Origin: Chloroflexota bacterium
Lineage (GTDB): Bacteria > Chloroflexota > Chloroflexia > Thermomicrobiales > UBA6265
NCBI GenBank assembly: GCA_023389575.1
Contig: JAEWEG010000025.1
Coordinates: forward strand, 1 to 64,000
Direction of reading: 5' to 3'
DNA: 64,000 nt
Position numbers and translations under genes: made by a program. How positions within the stretch are numbered: the stretch's first letter is position 1; each line of letters opens with the position of its first letter. The notes below the pieces were generated by a model. It saw only the letters and a program-made list of their open reading frames with translations. It did no database searches and was not told the DNA's origin. This document shows positions 43,470-50,598 of the stretch, piece by piece.

Positions 43470-44270
43470 ATGGCAACATTCGTTTCCGACATCGATGGAA
43501 CGCTTCTCAACTCAGGGCGAACCCTTTCTGATCGAACCATCGCTGCGATCCGTTCAATTCGAAACAACGGCCATTCCTTTGTGCTGTGTTCGTCTCGCAT
43601 GCCATCATCAATGAGGCTCCTAGAAAGTCTCTACAACGGAGTCAATGAACCACTTATTGCCTATAACGGTGGGCTCGTTATAGAAGCAGATGGCAGCATC
43701 GTGCACGATGTCCCCATTGCCGTGCACGATGCAGAGAAAGTGTTTGGTTTGTGCGACGAGCTTAACGTCCACGGAAGCTTCTACTCAGGCGATGACTGGT
43801 ACATTTGGAAGGTTGATCATTGGTCTGACCGGGAGACAGCGAATACAGGGATTAAGCCGCATCGAGAGTACGCCTCTTGGTACATGAGAGAAGGAGTAGT
43901 AGACTGTAGCCCTCCGCACAAGATTATGTGCATGGGAGACCCTATAGCAATTGAGGAAATTCAATCAAGGCTATCCAAAATTAAAAGCCTGGTAACCTAT
44001 CGATCAAAGGACACATATCTTGAAATAGCGAATTCTCGATGCTCTAAGGGAGCCGGCGTGGATGCAATCCTCAAGAAGCGTGGGGTCGCAAAAGGTGATA
44101 GCTACTTTTTTGGAGATAACTATAACGACCTCTCTGCCTTTGCAATCGTCGGCACATCAATAGCCGTAGCAAATGCCAAATCCGAGGTAATTGCGGCGGC
44201 CACGACGATGACTGGCCGCCATCATGACGACGGAGTTGCTGAGTTTCTAGAATCATGGCTAAGAGCATAG
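43470..44270 (+). CDS. Cof-type HAD phosphatase
   Basis: A 266-aa HAD-IIB protein that begins directly at the stop of the pentapeptide gene. All four motifs are present: FVSDIDGTLLNSG (DxD), CSSRM (motif II), the Lys of CSKGAGVDAI (motif III) and FFGDNYNDLSAF (motif IV). The middle cap domain is of the Cof type. Family members remove phosphate from sugar phosphates, nucleotides or cofactors. Its place at the end of a three-gene overlapping unit suggests a functional link to the ATPase and the membrane protein. Confidence 0.88.
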   Translation: MATFVSDIDGTLLNSGRTLSDRTIAAIRSIRNNGHSFVLCSSRMPSSMRLLESLYNGVNEPLIAYNGGLVIEADGSIVHDVPIAVHDAEKVFGLCDELNVHGSFYSGDDWYIWKVDHWSDRETANTGIKPHREYASWYMREGVVDCSPPHKIMCMGDPIAIEEIQSRLSKIKSLVTYRSKDTYLEIANSRCSKGAGVDAILKKRGVAKGDSYFFGDNYNDLSAFAIVGTSIAVANAKSEVIAAATTMTGRHHDDGVAEFLESWLRA

Positions 44271-44408
44271 AGTATATATTCTAGAGACTTCCTATCCTCA
44301 ACTCTATCAAACACAAATCATTCTCCCAATCTTTTTGGCGTGAAGTGCTCAGCAGTCTGGATTGAAACCCCAAATTGCATTACATTCGGTTGAGAGCACA
44401 TCTTTCAA

Positions 44409-44575
44409 GCTGCACCATCGAGGCCGCCCATCCCGGAATCCTCGTCTCCGAAGCTCTCACCCGCGACAACGTCATGCTCTACTACGTCTTCGCCAATGAA
44501 CCACCCGCATTCTGGTCGACCGATCCAACTCCCGCCGAAACCACCGTCGCTGCCGCGCCGCCCGCCGCCTGCTGA
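44409..44575 (+). pseudogene. Orphan 3' fragment of a glycosyltransferase gene (copy 2)
   Basis: Encodes HPGILVSEALTRDNVMLYYVF...FWSTDPTP...PPAAC then stop, matching 39681-39847 with few amino-acid changes. Most differences are at third codon positions (GCG/GCA, TTT/TTC, TCA/TCG, GAC/GAT, CCC/CCA), so the copies diverged while both were under selection. No start or upstream part is present. Confidence 0.8.
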
Positions 44576-44594
44576 GCGCGACGCGGCCCACAAC

Positions 44595-44632
44595 GAAGCC
44601 GGGGAGATGGCGAATGCCGTCTCCCCGGCTTC
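44595..44632. terminator. Bidirectional terminator, right repeat copy
   Basis: GAAGCCGGGGAGA (44595-44607) and TCTCCCCGGCTTC (44620-44632), the same perfect 13-bp stem as at 39867-39904 but with the loop inverted. It serves the minus-strand giant gene ending at 44661. Confidence 0.75.
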
Positions 44633-44660
44633 ATCATGTACCGATGTACCGGCTATGTTG

Positions 44661-47600
44661 TCACGCGGTCAGGCGCCACTCCTCGCGCGTCGGGATGCCC
44701 GTGTTCGGGTACTTGGTCGGCGTCTTGCCTGGCTTGCCGGGCTCGCTGGTGCAGTTGAACACCTTCACCACCGTTTCCTGGTCGTCATACACGTTCAGCC
44801 AGTTTCCGTCGTCCGAAAGCTGTTCCGACGTCATGTGACACCAGTCGGCGCCCTGTTCGTCCAGCCAGTACTCGCCCGGCGGCACGTTGATCCAAAGAAT
44901 CTTGCCCGCGCCGTCCGTCGTCCTCGTGTCGGCGTATTCCCAGGCGTCGCCGTTCCACCACACCAGGTCGAACTCCTGCCCGCCCTCGTAGCGTTCGCAA
45001 TCCACTTCCGAGACGAATGTCGCCGTGCCGCACTCGTACTTGTAGACGGTGATCCTGCCGTACTCCGGGTCGAACCGCGGCACGTTGTACCAGTAGCAGG
45101 AGATCGATTCGCCGGCCCCGACATCGATGTCCAGCGTATCGCCCATCGAGAGCGGTGTCGGTCGAAGCTCACCCATCCGCTGGCCGTAGCAGTCCCAGAC
45201 GAAGGCGTATTGCGTGTTCACCGGAACCGACTCGGTCACCGTGTACGGCCCGGGCTCCAGCCCACCGAAGTACACCGCGTACTGCACGCGGTCGCCAGTG
45301 TCGCTCTGCGAGGCATACCCCATGCCGTTGAGAGTGAAGGTCACGCCGTTGGTGCCTTCGGTGCAATCCTCCGTCGGGTCGGCGTCCCAGGCATCGACGT
45401 CGTAGCCTTCCGGGCAGATGTACTTGAAGATCGTGATCTCGCCCGGTCCAGCCGGGATGTTGTACCAGAAGCAGAAGTAGTCGGTGTTCGGCAGGCCGAT
45501 TTCCGCTTCGAGATATCCGCCGGGTGCCTCAACCCGCCGGGGGAACCCGTCGGCGATCGCGCCATTCACCATCGCCGTCATCCCGCAGATCACCACCGGA
45601 TCGCCGTAGCCTCCCGGGATGTATTCCTGGATGCTGAACGGTCCCATCGGAACGCCATCCCACATCACCTGGCCATTGCCATCGGTGATGCCGAAGACAT
45701 CCCCATCATCGTGCGTCAGCTTGAACTGCACGCCTTCGTGGTATTCGGTGCAATTCTCCTGGTACCAGGCATCGTCTTCCTCGTAGCCTGTCCCTTCCGG
45801 GCAATGGAACTTGTTCACCGTCACCGTGCTGTGGTCTTCCAGCACGTTGAATACGTCGCACCACAGCAACTGGCTGTCGCCGACGACGCGCGTGAAGGAG
45901 TTGCCGCCGTTCAGCTGCACCCGGTGCGTCGGCACCACGTCATCGAGGCTCGGATAGGCTTGGATCTTGCAGTAGACGATCGGCTCGGCATAGCCATCGG
46001 GCACGTCCTCGGTCACGGCGATCGAGCCTGTCGGCACGTCAGCGAATTCCGCGTAATTGCCACCACCGGTCGCGTTCGCGTCCTGATTGTACGCACCGCT
46101 TGTCACGTTGAAGGCCACGGTTCCCGGGTCCTCATGGCAGTTCGCGGCGAGTTCGTAGATGTCCGCGTTGTAGGCATCGAATCCTTCCGGGCAGGCGTGC
46201 TTGTTGATCGCGACCTGGGCAACGCCTTCCACCAGCGGGATCACGTACCAGTCGCAATAGACCACTTCGTCATCGAGCAGGTTCCACTCGATCGTCGCCT
46301 GGGTGATCGGCATCCGCATGATCGCGGTCTCCGGCCCGCCGTTGGATACGATGCCCTGGCAGATCACGATCAGTTGCTGGGGCGGGGTCAATTGCTTCAC
46401 GCTCACGGTTCCGGTCGGAACCTCGCCGAACGCCACCACGCCATCGTTGATGTCACCGGTCGACTGCGTTTCGCTGAACGTGCCGTTCGTGACACCGAAC
46501 ACCACGCCATTGCGCGAGTCGGTGCACTCGGTGGCCAGGCCGTCATCCGAAATCGTCGCGAAGTCGATAGTCGCCGGGCATTCCCAGTAGTTGATGTTGA
46601 GCGAACCGACCTGCTCGTTCTCGGGCTCGATGACACCGCCATCACCCATCACGAACCAGTCGCAGTACACGATTTCCTCATCGATGAGGTTCCACTGGAT
46701 CGATCCGTTGGAAACCGTCATCTCCATCAGCCCGGTCTCCGGGCCACCGTTCGAGACAATGCCCTGACAGGTCACGTAGGTGTTGGCGGAGGGGACGGTT
46801 TGGGTCACCGTTCGCATGCCGGTCGGAACTTCGAGGAACGACACATGTGAATCACCGTAGAAACCGGTAAGTTGCGAGTTCCCGTCGGGCCCACCCTGGT
46901 CGATCGTGAATTCCACGTCGTTGACCTGGTCGCATTCCTGAAGCATCTGGTCGAGCTGGTCCTCGTCCATCGCGTCCAGGAACGTGTACCCGTCAGCGCA
47001 TTCCCGGTATTCGATCTCGATCGCGCCAACCAGCTCGCCAACGGGCTCGGTCGGCTCCTCGGTCGATGTTCCGCCCTGGGCCATCACGAACCAGTCGCAG
47101 TAGACGATCTCCTCGTCGATCAGGTCCCACTGGATGCTGCCGCCAGAAACGGTCATCTCCATGTCGCCAGTCTCGGGTCCACCGTTGGACACGATTCCCT
47201 CACACACCACGTACGTTATGGCGAAGGCGTCCGTCTGCGTGACGGTTCGCATGCCGGTCGGCACTTCGGTGAAGGAGATGTGCGACTCACCGAACTCGCC
47301 GGTCTCCTGCGTGTTTCCGTCAGGCCCACCCTGGTCGATGGTGAACTCGACGCCGTCGACCTGAGCGCATTCCTGGAGCATCTGGTCGAGCTCGTCTTCA
47401 TCCATCGCGTCGAGGAAGGTGTAGCCGTCCGGGCACTCGCGATACTCGATCTCGAAGGCGCCGACCAGATCACCGGTTGGTTCTTCGCTGCCTTCCTCGG
47501 TGGGCATCTCGGTCGGCTCTTCGGTCACCGGCTCGGTGGCCATGTCCTCTTCCGGAATGTTGAAGAACGAACAGGCAACTTCATGCCCAGGCTGGACCAG

Positions 47601-48635
47601 GTAGGTGATGCCGCCATTCTCCTGCGCAACAATCTCGTAGGGGGGCCTGTTCGCTTCGTCCTGCGGCGTCCGCGCGACTGGCGCCGTGTTGCAAAACACG
47701 ATCGGCTCGGCGAATCCCTCTGGAATGTCCTCTGAAATCATCACCTCGACATGCGGAACATCGTCGAACCTCACGGTACCGGTGGGACCGCTGGTGTCAG
47801 TCTGCTCGTACTGCCCGCCGTCGCTAACGGTAAAGTCCACACCCTCGTAGCGCTGGCCGCAGTCATCCGCGATCGTTTCCATGGACACGATCTGCGGGGG
47901 CTCGTACCCGGCTGGGCAGATTGACTTCTGGATGACGATCCTGCTGGCATCGGTCGTCTGCACCAGCCACGAGCAGAACACGATCTCGTCGTCCTGCAGA
48001 TTCCAGTTCGCCACGCCATTGCTGAGCGGGACGTTCTGGTAGCCGGTCTCCGGACCGCCGTGCTGCACGATGCCATTGCAGAATACCGCGGCCGTCGCGG
48101 TGGTGTTTTCACTCATGAACTGGGTCGGTCCGGTTGGCAACTCAGTGAATGACACATGCGAATCGCCAAATTCTCCCGTGTCCTGGAACTGGGGACTGCC
48201 TCCGCCCGCCGGTTGCACGACGAACTGCACGCCATCTTCCCCTTCACATTCCATGAAGAGGTTCTCCAGGTCAGGGCTGGTTAGATCGTAGGTCGCCGGA
48301 CACTCCCAGTAGTCGATCTCGATCGCCCCGAGTTGTTCGCCTTCGGGCTCCTCGGTCGCCATCGGTTCTTCGGTCTCGACGATCTCCGGCTCTTCCGTTG
48401 GCTGAGGCTCCTCGGTCTCGATGATCTCTGGCTCCTCGCCACCATCATCCTGGTCGCCACCATCGGGCTCTTCGGTCGGCTGCGCTCGTTGCAATTCGTC
48501 CGCCTGTCGCGCGGTCGCCACCTGCCCGCCAATCGGCGCCAGGAGCATGAACGCGAACACCAGGAGGAGCAACGCGTGGCGAGGTTCGCGGCCCCGCCGT
48601 TTGGATCTCGCGCGACGCGTGTGCGAAGTAAACAT
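44661..48635 (-). CDS. Giant secreted repeat protein 1
   Basis: A 1324-aa exported protein starting at ATG 48635 with GGAGGT upstream. A Sec signal (basic start, LLLLVFAFMLLAP) is followed by an acidic Pro/Thr/Glu linker (TEEPEIVETEEP) at ~50-105. Then come ~8-9 beta-rich domains of ~100-140 residues, each opening with CPxGY(D)-like and closing with CxWYNV/CDWFV, so one disulfide per domain is likely; inner strands (GVxFTV, VPTG, GYGEPIVFC) resemble prealbumin-like/CnaB-type folds. The C-terminus is KTPTKYPNTGIPTREEWRLTA, shared with the 50599 protein. No membrane anchor at the end. Likely a surface or matrix protein. Confidence 0.8.
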   Translation of the reverse strand: MFTSHTRRARSKRRGREPRHALLLLVFAFMLLAPIGGQVATARQADELQRAQPTEEPDGGDQDDGGEEPEIIETEEPQPTEEPEIVETEEPMATEEPEGEQLGAIEIDYWECPATYDLTSPDLENLFMECEGEDGVQFVVQPAGGGSPQFQDTGEFGDSHVSFTELPTGPTQFMSENTTATAAVFCNGIVQHGGPETGYQNVPLSNGVANWNLQDDEIVFCSWLVQTTDASRIVIQKSICPAGYEPPQIVSMETIADDCGQRYEGVDFTVSDGGQYEQTDTSGPTGTVRFDDVPHVEVMISEDIPEGFAEPIVFCNTAPVARTPQDEANRPPYEIVAQENGGITYLVQPGHEVACSFFNIPEEDMATEPVTEEPTEMPTEEGSEEPTGDLVGAFEIEYRECPDGYTFLDAMDEDELDQMLQECAQVDGVEFTIDQGGPDGNTQETGEFGESHISFTEVPTGMRTVTQTDAFAITYVVCEGIVSNGGPETGDMEMTVSGGSIQWDLIDEEIVYCDWFVMAQGGTSTEEPTEPVGELVGAIEIEYRECADGYTFLDAMDEDQLDQMLQECDQVNDVEFTIDQGGPDGNSQLTGFYGDSHVSFLEVPTGMRTVTQTVPSANTYVTCQGIVSNGGPETGLMEMTVSNGSIQWNLIDEEIVYCDWFVMGDGGVIEPENEQVGSLNINYWECPATIDFATISDDGLATECTDSRNGVVFGVTNGTFSETQSTGDINDGVVAFGEVPTGTVSVKQLTPPQQLIVICQGIVSNGGPETAIMRMPITQATIEWNLLDDEVVYCDWYVIPLVEGVAQVAINKHACPEGFDAYNADIYELAANCHEDPGTVAFNVTSGAYNQDANATGGGNYAEFADVPTGSIAVTEDVPDGYAEPIVYCKIQAYPSLDDVVPTHRVQLNGGNSFTRVVGDSQLLWCDVFNVLEDHSTVTVNKFHCPEGTGYEEDDAWYQENCTEYHEGVQFKLTHDDGDVFGITDGNGQVMWDGVPMGPFSIQEYIPGGYGDPVVICGMTAMVNGAIADGFPRRVEAPGGYLEAEIGLPNTDYFCFWYNIPAGPGEITIFKYICPEGYDVDAWDADPTEDCTEGTNGVTFTLNGMGYASQSDTGDRVQYAVYFGGLEPGPYTVTESVPVNTQYAFVWDCYGQRMGELRPTPLSMGDTLDIDVGAGESISCYWYNVPRFDPEYGRITVYKYECGTATFVSEVDCERYEGGQEFDLVWWNGDAWEYADTRTTDGAGKILWINVPPGEYWLDEQGADWCHMTSEQLSDDGNWLNVYDDQETVVKVFNCTSEPGKPGKTPTKYPNTGIPTREEWRLTA
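46605..47475 (-). repeat. Tandem coding repeat, two near-identical ~139-aa units
   Basis: Two adjacent units, each beginning LVGAxEIEYREC and containing YTFLDAMDED, IDQGGPDGN, EVPTGMRTVTQT and IVYCDWFVM. They are about 80% identical to each other and far closer than to the other domains, so this is a fairly recent internal duplication. Confidence 0.75.
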
Positions 48636-48749
48636 GGTCAACCTCCGGAACGATATTGGGACTCGAACAGACTCCCCTGAAACTCCAGGGCGCCAACGTC
48701 CAACCACGTTGCATTCGCATTCTGCGGCCGGCCAACTTCCCGTACATCA

Positions 48750-48807
48750 GTGAAGTTACCGAGATTTCAGCCTCCGCCGTCCCCGGCCTCTTCGCGCTTA
48801 CGTACGC
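48750..48807 (-). promoter_or_regulatory. Shared upstream element of giant gene 1
   Basis: On the minus strand TACGTAA (around 48798-48806) is followed 30 bases later by TGAAATCTCGGTAACTTCAC (48769-48750), 115 bases before the start codon. Both parts recur with the same spacing before giant gene 2. The remainder of 48636-49181 shows no coding potential. Confidence 0.6.
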
Positions 48808-49181
48808 AATCCATCCAGCGCATTCGCCGCGCCTGCGTAACGCGATGCTGCGCCACCCGACATCTTCCTGTAAACTGGGCATCGTACATTGGTCAGCCAG
48901 CCCCGGACGCTTCCGCGGGGCACGGGAAACGCTGGGTTACCAATGGCGGACGATCGCTCGGCAGCGATTTCGTCCCACTCGTTGACAACGTAACGTGCGC
49001 GGAGATCGGCCAGGGAGTGGAAAACGCACTCCGTTCCGGCCGCTCGGCTCCTTCTCCGAGGAGTACGATCCGATCCCCCTCACCGCCCTCGGCGGAGAGG
49101 CCCGGGGTTTCGGTATCGTGCGTGCTGTACGTCCAGGTTCACGAGTGGAGACGCTGCCCATCCAATATGGAGTCAGCTACC

Positions 49182-50309
49182 ATGATTTCCTCTCTCCACC
49201 CGCGGAAAGACCGGATTCGCGTTGCCATCGTTGGTGTTGGCAATTGCGCCTCATCCCTCATCCAGGGCGTTCAGTACTATCGGGAAGCCCCGGATGACGA
49301 GTTCGTCCCCGGCCTGATGCACGTGAACCTCGGCGGCTACCACATTCGCGACATCGAATTCTCAGCGGCCTTCGACGTCGACGACGCCAAGGTCGGCAAG
49401 GACCTCAGCGAAGCCATCTGGTCCGGCCCCAACAACACCATCAAATTCGCGGACGTTCCCCACCTCGACGTTCCCGTCCAGCGCGGTCCCACCCTCGATG
49501 GCATTGGCCGCTACCTCTCGGACGTCATCACCGAATCCACCGAACCCGCTGTCGACGTTGCCCAGATCCTGCGCGACACGCAAACCGATGTCGTTGTCTC
49601 CTACCTCCCGGTCGGCTCCGAAGCGGCCACGAAGTGGTACGTGGAGCAGGTCATCGCGGCCGGCTGCGGCTTCGTCAACTGCATCCCGGTGTTCATCGCC
49701 CGCGAGGACGACTGGCGCCAGCGATTCGAGGATGCCAACCTCCCCATCGTCGGAGACGACATCAAGAGCCAGGTCGGCGCCACCATCACCCACCGCATGC
49801 TCACCCGCCTCTTCGCCGATCGCGGTGTCCGCATCGACCGCACCTACCAGCTCAACTTCGGCGGCAACACCGACTTCCTCAACATGCTGGAACGTGACCG
49901 CCTCGAATCCAAGAAGATCTCCAAGACGAACGCCGTCACCTCCCAGATGGATTACGGCGTCGGCCCCGGCAACGTCCATGTTGGTCCCAGCGACCACGTG
50001 CCGTGGCTGGAGGATCGCAAGTGGGCCCACATCCGCCTCGAAGGCACCACCTTCGGCGATGTTCCGCTCAACGTGGAAATGAAGCTGGAGGTCTGGGACT
50101 CTCCCAACAGCGCCGGTGTCGTGATCGACGCCATCCGCTGCGCGAAGCTCGCCCTGAACAACGGCATTGGCGGCGCGCTCACCGCCCCCAGCGCCTGGTT
50201 CATGAAGTCGCCACCCCAGCAACTCCACGACGACATCGCCCGCGATCAGCTGGAGACCTTCATCGCCGATAACGCCTTCGTCCGCGAGGAAGAACCCGCG
50301 CTCGTCTAG
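49182..50309 (+). CDS. ino1: myo-inositol-1-phosphate synthase
   Basis: A 375-aa NAD-dependent enzyme that turns glucose-6-phosphate into inositol-1-phosphate, first step to inositol lipids and related solutes. The nucleotide fold opens with VAIVGVGNCASSLIQGVQYY (~residues 13-32); the central PIVGDDIKSQVGATITHR and LNFGGNTDFLN blocks and the KTNAVTSQMDYG segment with its catalytic lysine belong to the short prokaryotic family. Length is typical. ATG 49182 has GGAG 9 bases upstream and is preferred over ATG 49167. It sits alone between the two giant surface-protein genes. Confidence 0.92.
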   Translation: MISSLHPRKDRIRVAIVGVGNCASSLIQGVQYYREAPDDEFVPGLMHVNLGGYHIRDIEFSAAFDVDDAKVGKDLSEAIWSGPNNTIKFADVPHLDVPVQRGPTLDGIGRYLSDVITESTEPAVDVAQILRDTQTDVVVSYLPVGSEAATKWYVEQVIAAGCGFVNCIPVFIAREDDWRQRFEDANLPIVGDDIKSQVGATITHRMLTRLFADRGVRIDRTYQLNFGGNTDFLNMLERDRLESKKISKTNAVTSQMDYGVGPGNVHVGPSDHVPWLEDRKWAHIRLEGTTFGDVPLNVEMKLEVWDSPNSAGVVIDAIRCAKLALNNGIGGALTAPSAWFMKSPPQQLHDDIARDQLETFIADNAFVREEEPALV

Positions 50310-50366
50310 CATCGGGCTCGAGGTCTCTTCCCCGGCATGACGGCCCGCCCTTTCAGCAGCCGGTAC

Positions 50367-50434
50367 GGGCGGACCTGTTGAACCGCGGATGAACTGCCTT
50401 GGCAGAACACTCCTTGTTCAACTTTTGTCCGCCC
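50367..50434. repeat. Nested inverted repeats downstream of ino1
   Basis: GGGCGGAC (50367-50374) pairs with GTCCGCCC (50427-50434), GTTGAAC (50377-50383) pairs with GTTCAAC (50416-50422), and CTGCC/GGCAG (50394-50405) forms a hairpin in the centre. This is a 15-bp two-part outer helix, more elaborate than a simple terminator. Confidence 0.6.
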
Positions 50435-50538
50435 ATCGCCGCGGAGCGAGACCGTATCGGCCCCGGCACACGGTAAAAAAACGGAGCTTCGCGGTCGCAA
50501 AACGTTCCTTTATCGATACGCCGCGACTCGCCCACAAC

Positions 50539-50574
50539 GAAACCGGGAAATGGTGCTCGCCATTCCCCGGTTTC
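50539..50574. terminator. Terminator of giant gene 2
   Basis: GAAACCGGGAAATGG (50539-50553) pairs with CCATTCCCCGGTTTC (50560-50574) with one mismatch. It shares the CCCACAACGAA lead-in with the terminators at 39867 and 44595. Confidence 0.65.
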
Positions 50575-50598
50575 GTTTGCGTTGGCTGGCTCGGCGAT

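Larger units (their letters stand above)
44409..44675. repeat. Direct repeat, right copy (~267 bp)
   Basis: Matches 39681-39939; 8 bp longer because of a short tandem duplication of ATGTACCG-like sequence near 44637-44650. It runs into the intact end of the giant-protein gene. Confidence 0.85.

Noticed and set aside
43824..43835. TTGGTCTGACC within the Cof HAD gene, resembling the GntR operator
   Set aside because: It lies inside coding sequence, lacks the second half-site and has no promoter beside it.
39681..44675. Repeats as attachment sites of an integrase-borne element or as an insertion sequence
   Set aside because: No integrase, recombinase, transposase or tRNA gene is present, and the repeats are long, coding and diverged, unlike att sites or target duplications.
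44496..46850. A 784-codon plus-strand open frame
   Set aside because: Antisense shadow of giant gene 1 and its terminator region; composition and lack of homology-like blocks argue against coding.
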